A DNA stretch of 64,000 nucleotides from positions 1 to 64,000 of IMG/VR virus record IMGVR_UViG_3300025087_000038; one strand, 5' to 3'. How positions within the stretch are numbered: position 1 is the first letter of the stretch; the number at the start of each line of letters is the position of its first letter. Of this stretch, positions 44,310-52,037 are shown one piece after another. This stretch comes from a virus. A program made the translations under genes and the position numbers. The notes under the pieces are model-generated. The model saw only the letters and a list, made by a program, of their open reading frames with translations, made no database searches and had not been told where the DNA came from.

Positions 44310-44570
44310 ATGGCAAAAGTATTAAAGCAATCGTGGCTAACGCTTTGGGATAAAAATGGAGATGGTATAATAGACGAAGTGGACGCCAGTTGGATAATAG
44401 GTACAACTGATGATGTAAATCTAATTAGACAAGGGGGAAGAAGTTATACTATACAAACAACCTATTTGAACCCAGCTGGAGATTTGAATAGTTTAACTGG
44501 AACAATAACAATAAGTCAGTTGATAACGGCAATAAAAACCAACATAAAAAGCGCAGAAAACATAATATAG
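44310..44570 (+). CDS. EF-hand/dockerin-like calcium-binding protein, 86 aa
   Basis: Residues about 12-24 (DKNGDGIIDEVD) form a canonical EF-hand calcium loop with Asp at positions 1, 5 and so on, as in dockerins. Only one loop is clear. It may bind calcium at the tail tip. Strong AGGAGGGCAAAA site. Confidence 0.6.
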   Translation: MAKVLKQSWLTLWDKNGDGIIDEVDASWIIGTTDDVNLIRQGGRSYTIQTTYLNPAGDLNSLTGTITISQLITAIKTNIKSAENII

Positions 44571-44582
44571 GAGGAACCTAAA

Positions 44583-44741
44583 ATGAAAGAAAAAATAGAA
44601 GCGAGAATAAAAGAATTAGAAAAGTTGGTAGAGGAAAGGCAAATAGCCCTTCAACAATTATCAGCTAATCATAATGGGTTATTACACCGAATAGACGAAC
44701 TAAAACTACTGATAAAGGAACCAGAAGTAAAAGCAAGCTAA
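44583..44741 (+). CDS. Coiled-coil protein, 52 aa
   Basis: A nearly uninterrupted charged helix with Leu/Ile heptad spacing. ATG follows AGGAGGAACCTAAA. Unknown function. Confidence 0.5.
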   Translation: MKEKIEARIKELEKLVEERQIALQQLSANHNGLLHRIDELKLLIKEPEVKAS

Positions 44742-44767
44742 AAAATAAGTAGTTAAAGGAGAAACAT

Positions 44768-45763
44768 ATGGGATATGGATTTTTTACTGATAAATACACT
44801 TTCCCTGCTCAAGTTAAAGGAGATATTATGTCTGAGCGGGAAGAAAAAAGAAAAGCAAGAATTATAGATAACAACCTCTACGCCGCAATACTTTTACATA
44901 GTGCAGGATATGGCGTTATAAGTGAAGGAACTTACTCAGGAGTGTTTGTAAACAATGGTTCCGCAGTATATCTTACTGCATTAGAAGCATTGATAAGCCA
45001 GATTTATGTTTCTCCTACAAGTACTTTATCTTGGACAAATTTGTCTAATAATACTACTTATTATCTTTATGCTACTTTAATAGAACAAGCAACTGATGCC
45101 AATCCTGCTGGGGCCAGTAGTAGAGAATACAAAAGTGTGGATACAACCACAAACACAACAGGGATAATTCCGTCTAACTCTATTTTAGTAGCAACGGCAA
45201 CTACTACGGCAACTGCTATAACCATAAACAGTAATCCTACTGGGAAACGTATGATAGTAACTGTAGCCGACCATGATTTACATGGTAGTGGGGTAGATAC
45301 CTATAACGATTCTACATTTAGAGGAGATGTAAACATTCAAGATACACTTACTGTTGAGGACCCTTCTACATTCCAGAGACTAGTAACTTTTGAAAAGGAT
45401 ATAAAACTAAACGGTGGAATAGAAAGTGGACTAAGTATTTACGGGGCTGATACTATAGTAAGAGACGATTTAGTTGTACAAAAAACAGCTACTATTAATC
45501 AAACCCTAACAGTAAACGATGATTCAACTCTAGAACATCTTTTAATAAGAAGTGGAGCTGAGGTTTATGGAAACTCAACGGTACATGGAGACCTAACAAT
45601 TACAGCAGACTTAGTAGTAAGAGGAAACAATAATGAAGTATATGTATCTGCCGGTTCGGGACTAGACATAGAGTTTCACGATTTTGCCGGTACCAAAATA
45701 GCTTACATGGATGGTGGCGGAAACTTTTATTTGAAGGGTCAGTCCTATAATAATGCTTTTTAA
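44768..45763 (+). CDS. Short tail-fibre paralogue (331 aa)
   Basis: Starts (MGYGFFTDKYTFPAQVKGD) and continues like the N-terminus of the 1315-aa fibre over about 190 residues. It then has two to three of the shaft motif units and ends in a short beta tip. It lacks the long shaft and the receptor-binding head. It could be a short alternative fibre or a donor for recombination. Confidence 0.65.
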   Translation: MGYGFFTDKYTFPAQVKGDIMSEREEKRKARIIDNNLYAAILLHSAGYGVISEGTYSGVFVNNGSAVYLTALEALISQIYVSPTSTLSWTNLSNNTTYYLYATLIEQATDANPAGASSREYKSVDTTTNTTGIIPSNSILVATATTTATAITINSNPTGKRMIVTVADHDLHGSGVDTYNDSTFRGDVNIQDTLTVEDPSTFQRLVTFEKDIKLNGGIESGLSIYGADTIVRDDLVVQKTATINQTLTVNDDSTLEHLLIRSGAEVYGNSTVHGDLTITADLVVRGNNNEVYVSAGSGLDIEFHDFAGTKIAYMDGGGNFYLKGQSYNNAF

Positions 45764-45765
45764 AA

Positions 45766-45876
45766 ATGAATAGTCTAAAAATTCAACCTTTATATGTGGG
45801 ATCATTGATACAGTATACAACTCTTTTTAGAGGAAATGAAAAAATAGCAAGCACTTTTGCCAGTTCTGTAGTATAA
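45766..45876 (+). CDS. Possible 36-aa ORF before the early unit
   Basis: Open frame that ends inside the promoter element (copy b). It has no convincing ribosome-binding site. Possibly only the leader before the promoter. Confidence 0.25.
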   Translation: MNSLKIQPLYVGSLIQYTTLFRGNEKIASTFASSVV

Positions 45877-45877
45877 T
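45866..45877 (+). promoter_or_regulatory. Promoter element copy b (TCTGTAGTATAAT)
   Basis: TATAAT at 45872-45877. The first position differs from the TTGTAGTATAAT consensus (C for T). An AGGAGG follows 7 bases later for the gene at 45898. Confidence 0.55.
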
Positions 45878-45897
45878 ATAGATAGGAGGAATAAACT

Positions 45898-46185
45898 ATT
45901 AAAATATCTGATGTAACTAAAGACTACCGAATTTTTCTTTTTAAATATCTAAAATCTCACCCGGACGAAGTATTTACAACTAGGGATATGGAATTGCTAT
46001 GTCTTACTAATGGATATAATAAAATAAGTATCCATTCTATAAGAGGATTTGCTTCATCTTCTTTACCGCACTTCAAAAAACAACTAATCAATTTTAGTAA
46101 TAAGACAAGTAAAAACACCCCAGTTTGGTATGGGTGTCCGCAAGCAATTAAAAAACTGTCTACAACGTTTAAGGAGGTAAAATGA
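45898..46185 (+). CDS. Small possible winged-helix protein with probable ATT start
   Basis: The frame has an in-frame stop at 45892-45894, then ATT at 45898 exactly 8 bases after AGGAGG (45884-45889). The first ATG (45988) is 90 bases further on and has only a weak site. The ATT start gives 96 codons (95 aa). The sequence (HPDEVFTTRDMELLCL, then a basic region) looks like a small DNA-binding protein. The stop overlaps the next gene (ATGA). Confidence 0.5.
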   Translation: MKISDVTKDYRIFLFKYLKSHPDEVFTTRDMELLCLTNGYNKISIHSIRGFASSSLPHFKKQLINFSNKTSKNTPVWYGCPQAIKKLSTTFKEVK

Positions 46186-47018
46186 AACTAAGTTACTTTA
46201 GTGAAGTAATTCCAAAATGGCAACTAAGACGAGAAACTAGATATAATTTAGAGGAGAAGTTTACCAGTTTTACAGGACATATAGACATAGTTGAATTGCA
46301 TATCCCTTACACTAAATACAAATATCTATTTGAGTTGTTTGAACAAACGAAAAGGATAAAAAGCAAAAAGATACTAGTCTGCGCAGGAGATAGTTTGAAT
46401 TTAGATTTATTTGGTCCATTTTACCCTAAAACTTCCGAAGATACAAAACCTTCCTTTGAAATAAAGATATTGATAAAAGTGTTACAAGAAGCAGAAAAAG
46501 TATATGACCATATAATATTTTTGACTACTAACCATGAAGGAAGATTAGAGAAAATAATTCAAAGAAATCTACACTCAAGAGAACAAGCTGTAGAGCTAAT
46601 CGATAGAATGCGAAAATTAAATGAGGACTTTAAAGAGAGCGGGTTAAAAAAAATAGTGGTTGTACCTGATTGTATATTTCAAATAGGCGATGTAGTAATA
46701 ACCCATTTTGAAAATAATTCTATGGTTCCTGGTACTATACCTAAAAATATCATACAATATCTCCTGCCAAGACTAAAAAAAGAATGGAATATTTGTTTTC
46801 AAAGTCATACTCATGGTCAATCCAAAATGGCATTAGAACGTAAACTGGTAATAGAAACGGGAGCGTTATGCCCAACTTTGGATTACTGGCGTAGAGGGCA
46901 AATGTCTGGACGAGGTAAAATGACAAGTCTTGGATACGCCCAAGCAGAAACAGTAAAAGGTAAAGCAAGTTTAAATAGTTGTAATTTTGTAATTTGTGAG
47001 TGGGAAGATTGGTTGTAA
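46182..47018 (+). CDS. Calcineurin-like metallophosphoesterase
   Basis: 278 aa. Motifs of the metallophosphoesterase fold are present in order: VCAGDSLNLD (a GDxxD-like motif), TTNHEGR (a GNHE-like motif), VITHF, and FQSHTHGQS (GHxH-like motif). The first canonical DxH motif is not clear, so activity cannot be assured. Substrate unknown. It is the first large gene of the early region. Confidence 0.6.
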   Translation: MKLSYFSEVIPKWQLRRETRYNLEEKFTSFTGHIDIVELHIPYTKYKYLFELFEQTKRIKSKKILVCAGDSLNLDLFGPFYPKTSEDTKPSFEIKILIKVLQEAEKVYDHIIFLTTNHEGRLEKIIQRNLHSREQAVELIDRMRKLNEDFKESGLKKIVVVPDCIFQIGDVVITHFENNSMVPGTIPKNIIQYLLPRLKKEWNICFQSHTHGQSKMALERKLVIETGALCPTLDYWRRGQMSGRGKMTSLGYAQAETVKGKASLNSCNFVICEWEDWL

Positions 47019-47056
47019 AAAATATATTTTTAAAAACACGCTTTTTTTCTTAAATT

Positions 47057-47068
47057 TTGTAGTATAAT
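47057..47068 (+). promoter_or_regulatory. Promoter element copy c (TTGTAGTATAAT)
   Basis: TATAAT at 47063-47068, preceded by a T-rich tract. It is followed by a ribosome-binding site and a 5-codon ORF, then a terminator. Confidence 0.65.
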
Positions 47069-47100
47069 TTCTCTAGAAAGAAATTAATAAGGGAGACTAA

Positions 47101-47148
47101 ATGGGGAGAAAAAGATAAAAAATCTTTTTTAGAAAAAAAGATTTTTTT
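47101..47148 (+). terminator. 5-codon ORF followed by intrinsic terminator
   Basis: ATG at 47101 encodes MGRKR and a stop, after AAGGGAGACTAA. AAAAAATCTTTTTT (47117-47130) then pairs with AAAAAAGATTTTTT (ending near 47147), and more T follows. The unit from promoter copy c to here would make an RNA of about 75-80 nt. Confidence 0.6.
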
Positions 47149-47211
47149 CTAAATTTTTATAAGTCTATTAAATATAAAGAGTTACAAAAACAAAATATTT
47201 TTGATTTGCCC

Positions 47212-47240
47212 TTGATTTTTTACCAAAAATAACATATAAT
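47212..47240 (+). promoter_or_regulatory. Sigma-70-type promoter (TTGATT-17-TATAAT)
   Basis: A -35 TTGATT (47212-47217) and -10 TATAAT (47235-47240) with a 17-base spacer. This one lacks the TTGTAG box of the other promoters, so it may be read by host RNA polymerase. The gap 47019-47269 holds the promoters, the 5-codon ORF and a terminator. Confidence 0.6.
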
Positions 47241-47269
47241 TATATTGTAGGAAAGGAGACGTAAAGAGG

Positions 47270-47647
47270 ATGACTATTCACAGCAAGATAAAGCTAAAGA
47301 AAAGTCAAAAGTTTTGGAATATTACTCATAACCCTAAGTATACAAAACTAGTATTTGTCTACAGTAACCAAGGGTTAGTCTATAATCAAGCTAATCCTAC
47401 GCATTCAACTTTATTTTCAGATTTTGCCAATCAAATAAGTTCTTTATTTATTGATGGACGGGTAGCAGAATATAATGGTAAATCTGTAGTTCAGTTTTAT
47501 GGACTTACAAATTCTTTTACGCTTGTAGAACGGGAATTGATAAAATCTTGTTTACAGGAATTACTTTCTCTAGGCTATGTTACCGTTAATAGTTATGCAA
47601 TAGATGGTGCTGATAATGTATTAGGAATAGTAGAAAGTTTAACTTAG
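47270..47647 (+). CDS. Hypothetical protein, 125 aa
   Basis: Small alpha/beta protein preceded by AAAGGAGACG. No motif recognised. As the first gene after a host-type promoter it could be an early host-takeover protein. Confidence 0.5.
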   Translation: MTIHSKIKLKKSQKFWNITHNPKYTKLVFVYSNQGLVYNQANPTHSTLFSDFANQISSLFIDGRVAEYNGKSVVQFYGLTNSFTLVERELIKSCLQELLSLGYVTVNSYAIDGADNVLGIVESLT

Positions 47648-47654
47648 ATTAAGA

Positions 47655-47666
47655 TTGTAGTATAAT
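47655..47666 (+). promoter_or_regulatory. Promoter element copy d (TTGTAGTATAAT)
   Basis: TATAAT at 47661-47666. It drives a short stretch ending in a terminator-like hairpin at 47737-47812. Confidence 0.65.
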
Positions 47667-47686
47667 GTAATTGAAAGGAAAGGGAG

Positions 47687-47818
47687 ATGCAAAGAGGATT
47701 AGCACGAGGAAAATCAATCAAAACAATTTTAGGGAAAGCAGATAGGTTTTGTCAGTCTCCGGCTACTTCTCCTCGGGGTAGCAATCCTCAGACACTATCT
47801 GCTTTTTCTATTTTATAG
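47687..47818 (+). ncRNA. Short structured transcript or 43-aa ORF ending in a terminator hairpin
   Basis: Promoter copy d sits about 20 bases upstream. AGCAGATAG (47737-47745) pairs with CTATCTGCT (47795-47803), followed by TTTTCTATTTT. An open frame of 43 codons starts at ATG 47687 after AAAGGGAG. Either a small protein gene or a small RNA of about 140 nt; the sequence alone does not decide. Confidence 0.4.
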
Positions 47819-47847
47819 GAAAGGAGTTGGACTATTAGGGTAAGTCG

Positions 47848-47878
47848 CCCGCAGACTGGAGCGGGAAAATAGGGAGGT
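47848..47878 (+). promoter_or_regulatory. 5' leader hairpin with ribosome-binding site, copy 1
   Basis: CCCGC (47848-47852) pairs with GCGGG (47861-47865). AAAATAGGGAGGT follows at once, so the Shine-Dalgarno lies just after the stem. The 18 bases 47861-47878 recur at 48095-48112. Confidence 0.55.
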
Positions 47879-47883
47879 AGAAA

Positions 47884-48048
47884 ATGGAAAAATGTCGGCA
47901 ATATGAATTTCCTGAGCGGGATTGTCTTCCCCTCAGAAACCTTTTAGACCTCTGTCCCTCATGCAGGGACGAGGAAAAAGGTAATTGCATGTGTGTTTGG
48001 GCTCCCGCTGGGCACAACCACACATGCAATTTAGTTGAAGAGGCGTAG
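47884..48048 (+). CDS. 54-aa cysteine-rich protein
   Basis: Contains CPSC, CMC and other Cys plus His residues (seven Cys in all), so it probably binds zinc. The ATG lies 6 bases after AGGGAGGT. The stop lies in the stem of the terminator at 48039. Confidence 0.55.
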   Translation: MEKCRQYEFPERDCLPLRNLLDLCPSCRDEEKGNCMCVWAPAGHNHTCNLVEEA

Positions 48049-48068
48049 TAATCTACGCCTCTTTTTTG
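48039..48068 (+). terminator. Intrinsic terminator overlapping a stop codon
   Basis: AGAGGCGTAG (48039-48048) and CTACGCCTCT (48053-48062) form a perfect 10-bp stem with loop TAAT, followed by a T run. The TAG in the stem is the stop of the preceding gene. Confidence 0.9.
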
Positions 48069-48080
48069 TGTTTTCTCGGT

Positions 48081-48112
48081 CCGCCGGATTGCAGGCGGGA
48101 AAATAGGGAGGT
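48081..48112 (+). promoter_or_regulatory. 5' leader hairpin with ribosome-binding site, copy 2
   Basis: CCGCC (48081-48085) pairs with GGCGG (48094-48098). The adjoining AAAATAGGGAGGT matches copy 1. Confidence 0.55.
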
Positions 48113-48118
48113 GGGAAG

Positions 48119-48361
48119 ATGAAGAGAGTAATGATTGGAGAAGGAAAGTCTGCAGGTTTGTGCGAAGAGTATTCGCACAAGGAATTAGTAAGAAAATTTG
48201 GCTTCCCCAATTGGGCAAAATGGTCGGACCATCTGTATCCGGGGCCCTATACCGAGCGTTGGGTAGGGTATGAGGATTGCCCAACCGGGGAGGTTTGTCG
48301 CCACTGGTACAACAACGTCTGGAGAAATCCCCAGACAGGAAGGTTTGTCTGGGTAAAATAA
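48119..48361 (+). CDS. Hypothetical aromatic-rich protein, 80 aa
   Basis: Rich in Trp, Tyr and Pro (WAKWSDHLYPGPYTERW), with two Cys. No family recognised. It follows leader copy 2. The 129 bases after it (48362-48490) hold no clear gene: one 20-codon open frame at 48411 has no convincing site. Confidence 0.55.
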   Translation: MKRVMIGEGKSAGLCEEYSHKELVRKFGFPNWAKWSDHLYPGPYTERWVGYEDCPTGEVCRHWYNNVWRNPQTGRFVWVK

Positions 48362-48490
48362 AAAGAGGCAGGGAGATATCAACTGGGTTTATGCGGATGG
48401 AGATATAATATGTCAGAGGTAATATTCCTGGAGTTTGAAACTGTTCTGTCTATTGTTCTAAGAACAACATAGAAGGAAAGGAGTAAAAGA

Positions 48491-49069
48491 ATGAATCAGG
48501 AGACTAAAAGGATAACGGAGATAGTAGAAGAAATAAGAGGCGGTAATCAAAGTAATTGTCAAGAATTAGTAAACCTTTTAAAGAAGCGCGTAATAGTTAA
48601 GGTAAGAAACGTAAATTTATATGAAGCCGAACAAGATGAGATAATAGACGATTGTGTAGCAACGACTTTGTGTTATGCAATTAACACTTGGAATAAGGGG
48701 CGCGCAGCAAGTTTTTTAACCTACTTCTATTTACGTTGTAGGGCAACAATTTGGAACAAATGTGTGGTTCTACATAACAAACATCAATGCGTTCGTCTAA
48801 ATTCAATTAGTATTGAAGCAATGGAAGACTGGAAAGAGCCTGGAGAAGAAGATAATGTAGTTGAATATAACGACATAGTAAAAGAAATTTCAAACTCTTT
48901 GTCTAAAGAAGCAAGGAGCGTATTTAAAGGGATAGTTCAAGGAAATAGATTAACAACCGTATACCCAAAACAAGTCATTAATGAAATCAGAGACAATCCA
49001 GTAGTTCAAGAAACAGCTTCACACTATACCCGATGTAAAAACGGTAGGGTAGAAAGGGTATGGCAATGA
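48491..49069 (+). CDS. Sigma-factor-like protein, 192 aa
   Basis: An N-terminal region resembles sigma-70 region 2: a helical segment with a DEIIDDCVATTLCYAIN motif, then INTWNKGRAASFLTYFYLRCRATIWN, like the conserved F-x-T-Y helix with basic residues used for -10 recognition. The C-terminal part could be a region 4-like helix-turn-helix but is weak. It may recognise the repeated TTGTAGTATAAT element (inference). AAAGGAGTAAAAG site. The stop overlaps the helicase start. Confidence 0.55.
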   Translation: MNQETKRITEIVEEIRGGNQSNCQELVNLLKKRVIVKVRNVNLYEAEQDEIIDDCVATTLCYAINTWNKGRAASFLTYFYLRCRATIWNKCVVLHNKHQCVRLNSISIEAMEDWKEPGEEDNVVEYNDIVKEISNSLSKEARSVFKGIVQGNRLTTVYPKQVINEIRDNPVVQETASHYTRCKNGRVERVWQ

Positions 49070-52032
49070 AACTTTGTTATGATGGTTTCTTCTATTGTAT
49101 TTCTACTTACGAAGAAAAAGATATCTCAAAGAGCGCTGGTTTTACTTGGCACCCAAAAAAACGTAGGTGGGAAACTAAAGAAGTAGACTTCGCTAACAGG
49201 TTAGTTAATTACGCGGATGAAGCAACCAAAATAGTATTAGAAAAAGCAATGCAGGAAAGAACAAAAAGTATAGAATCTTCCCGGCTAACAAACTTAAACG
49301 TAGACTTACCAGCCCCTCAAGGGCTGGAGTATTTACCATTTCAAAAAGCTGGTATAGCTTATGCTCTACAAAGAAATGGAACGCTAATAGCCGACGAAAT
49401 GGGGTTAGGTAAGGCACAACCCTTGGATGCTAAGGTATTAACCCCAAATGGTTGGATGCTAATGAGAAATATTAAAATAGGTGATGAAATAATAAATTCC
49501 TTAGGGGACGTCTCAAAAGTTACAGATATTTACCCGCAAGGAAGAAAAAAAGTATTTAAAGTAGAATTTACAGATGGTTCAAGTACTGAGTGTACAGAAG
49601 ATCATTTATGGAAAGTTATAACACCTCTTCGAAAACATGGTAAGTACAGTAGCCTAGTATTACCTTTATCTGAAATAAAAGATACTTTATACCTTAAGAG
49701 TCAAGGGAATTTAAAAATACCTAATTTGCGATATTTTATACCATTAGTAAAACCAGTGAATTTTTCGAAAAAAGATTTACTTATTGATCCTTATTTATTA
49801 GGAGTGTTATTGGGGGATGGGTCAATTAAATATACTACAGAGTTTTCCTCCGCCGATATCACAATTGTTAGCGAAATTACAAAACTTTGCAAAATAATTA
49901 ACTTACAAGTTAAACGTATTTCTAAATATGATTATAGAATAAGCGCTGGGAAGCCTACAAAACCAGGAAATAATCCCCTTTTAACGGCTTTAAAAAGTTT
50001 AGGATTATTTGGAAAGGGTAGCGATGATAAATTTATCCCTGAAACGTATTTGTTAGGAAGTTTAGAACAAAGAAAAAGCTTATTTCAAGGACTTATGGAT
50101 ACTGATGGTTATGTAAGTAAGAGTAGTACTTTACAATACGGTTCAAATTCTGAAAAATTAGTAGATGGAATTAAGTTTTTAGTGCAATCATTTGGTGGGG
50201 TTATTCGTAAGAGGTGCAGTATTTCGGCTTCAGGTAAAAACTTTTATACCTTAACAATTGCTTTACCTGATGAAGTAGATAAACCCTTCACTGTACCGAG
50301 AAAAGCTATTAGATATGTACCTCGGGTCAAGTATAAGCCTACTAGGGGCATTAAAAGTATTAGTGAATTTGGGGAAAAAGAGTGCCAGTGTATTGCTGTA
50401 GATTCCCTTGATAGACTATATATTACAGATGAGTTTGTATTAACTCATAATACTATTCAATCTATCGGGGTCATAAACGCCGATAAGGCTATCAGAAAAG
50501 TCTTAGTCATTTGTCCAGCGTCTTTAAAGATAAACTGGAAACGAGAATTAGAAAAATGGTTGTTGGAAAAAAGAACAATTGCAATTTTAAGGGATAAGTA
50601 TGTAGACGCTGACATAGTAATCTGCAATTATGATATGTTAAGAAAAATTGAAGAGCTAAAACGGGAATGGGATTTAGTGGTAGTGGATGAAGCACATTTT
50701 TGTAAGAATAAAAAGAGTCAGAGAACAATTGCGACTTTAGAGATATGCAAGAAGACAAGAAAAAAACTATTCTTAACAGGTACCCCAATAGTTAATAGAC
50801 CTATTGAACTTTATACCTTAATAAAAGCTTTAGGGTTTAATGGAAACTTATGGGGCCAACAAGGATATGCCTTTAGATATTGTAACGCTACTCAAACGGG
50901 TTACGGTTGGGATTTATCAGGTGCTTCAAACTTAGAGGAACTTCAAGACAAACTTAGAGCTCAGTTGATGATAAGAAGGTTGAAGAAAGATGTCTTGAAA
51001 GAGTTACCACCTAAACGTAGACAGATAATTGAATTTTCAGCTAATGGAGTAGCTGGTATTGTAAAAGAAGAACAAGATGCATGGAAACAACACCAAGATA
51101 ATTTAGATAGACTAAAAACTGACGTTGAACTTGCTAAGCTTGAAGGAGAAGAAAGTTATAAAACTGCTGTAGAAAAACTAAAAGAAGGTTCTCAAGTAGT
51201 ATTTGTAGAAATGGCGAAACTACGACATCAAACAGCTGTTGCAAAGATTCCTTACGTTGTAGATCACATTAAGGATTTACTTGAATCAATAGACAAGTTA
51301 GTTGTATTTGCGCATCACCATGATGTGGTAAACGCTATTGTTAATGCTTTTCCAACTATTACTGTTAAACTTACCGGAGAAGAAAAACTAGAAGAAAGAC
51401 AGCAAGCTGTTGATAGATTCCAAAATGACGAAAAAGTAAAATTATTTGTAGGGTCAATTTTAGCCTCTGGTTTGGGCATTACTTTAACTGCTGCTAGCAA
51501 CGTTGTATTTGTTGAACTTGATTGGGTTCCCGGAAATATGAGTCAGGCTGAAGATAGAACTCATAGAATAGGGCAAACAGAAAGTGTTTTAATTCAATAC
51601 CTAGTTTTAGAAGGTAGCCTTGATGCAACTATGGCAAAAACATTAATAAGAAAACAAGAAGTAATTGAAAAAGCTTTGGACAAAAAAGAACGGGAAGAAT
51701 TTGTGATTCCTGAAGTTAATGAGTCTGTTACTAAGCACTGGACTACAAAGGAAATAGAAAAAGAATTGGATAAATTTGAAGAAAAATTAACTGTGGTTAA
51801 AGAAGAATGGATTAGATGTGTTCATCAAGCACTTAAGCATATTGCTAGTGTTTGTGATGATGCTATAGCGTTAGATGGTTGTGGATTTAACAAAGTTGAT
51901 ACTCTGATAGGAAAAAGTTTAGCAGAATGTTTAAAACTTACCCCCAAACAAGCTTTACTTGGAAGAAAAATAATAGAAAAATATAAAAAGCAAATCAGTG
52001 AAGAGTTATACAACAAAATTTTTGAGGGATAG
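49060..52032 (+). CDS. SNF2-family (SMARCAL1-like) helicase, intein in Walker A
   Basis: 990 aa including a 346-aa intein (residues 119-464), so 644 aa mature. The N-terminal 70 residues resemble the HARP domain of annealing helicases. Helicase motifs: DEMGLGK|TIQ (Walker A, split by the intein between K118 and T465), VVDEAHFCKN, LTGTPIVNRP and, near the end, EDRTHRIGQTESV (motif VI). A phage UvsW-like role in replication-fork or recombination processing is likely. Start at 49060, or the ATGA at 49066. Confidence 0.8.
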   Translation: MAMKLCYDGFFYCISTYEEKDISKSAGFTWHPKKRRWETKEVDFANRLVNYADEATKIVLEKAMQERTKSIESSRLTNLNVDLPAPQGLEYLPFQKAGIAYALQRNGTLIADEMGLGKAQPLDAKVLTPNGWMLMRNIKIGDEIINSLGDVSKVTDIYPQGRKKVFKVEFTDGSSTECTEDHLWKVITPLRKHGKYSSLVLPLSEIKDTLYLKSQGNLKIPNLRYFIPLVKPVNFSKKDLLIDPYLLGVLLGDGSIKYTTEFSSADITIVSEITKLCKIINLQVKRISKYDYRISAGKPTKPGNNPLLTALKSLGLFGKGSDDKFIPETYLLGSLEQRKSLFQGLMDTDGYVSKSSTLQYGSNSEKLVDGIKFLVQSFGGVIRKRCSISASGKNFYTLTIALPDEVDKPFTVPRKAIRYVPRVKYKPTRGIKSISEFGEKECQCIAVDSLDRLYITDEFVLTHNTIQSIGVINADKAIRKVLVICPASLKINWKRELEKWLLEKRTIAILRDKYVDADIVICNYDMLRKIEELKREWDLVVVDEAHFCKNKKSQRTIATLEICKKTRKKLFLTGTPIVNRPIELYTLIKALGFNGNLWGQQGYAFRYCNATQTGYGWDLSGASNLEELQDKLRAQLMIRRLKKDVLKELPPKRRQIIEFSANGVAGIVKEEQDAWKQHQDNLDRLKTDVELAKLEGEESYKTAVEKLKEGSQVVFVEMAKLRHQTAVAKIPYVVDHIKDLLESIDKLVVFAHHHDVVNAIVNAFPTITVKLTGEEKLEERQQAVDRFQNDEKVKLFVGSILASGLGITLTAASNVVFVELDWVPGNMSQAEDRTHRIGQTESVLIQYLVLEGSLDATMAKTLIRKQEVIEKALDKKEREEFVIPEVNESVTKHWTTKEIEKELDKFEEKLTVVKEEWIRCVHQALKHIASVCDDAIALDGCGFNKVDTLIGKSLAECLKLTPKQALLGRKIIEKYKKQISEELYNKIFEG
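49414..50451 (+). other. Class 3 intein (Ala1, WCT triad) in SNF2 helicase
   Basis: The first residue is Ala (AQPLDAKVL), not Cys or Ser. Block B is TEDHLWK, with Trp at the B:12 position (intein residue 66). Near the end CIAVDSLDRLY supplies the block F Cys (residue 326), and VLTHN supplies Thr at G:5 (residue 344) before the terminal His-Asn, with Thr as +1. This Trp-Cys-Thr set is the signature of class 3 inteins. LAGLIDADG blocks GVLLGDGSIK and GLMDTDGYVS are present. Confidence 0.85.
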
Positions 52033-52037
52033 CCAGA

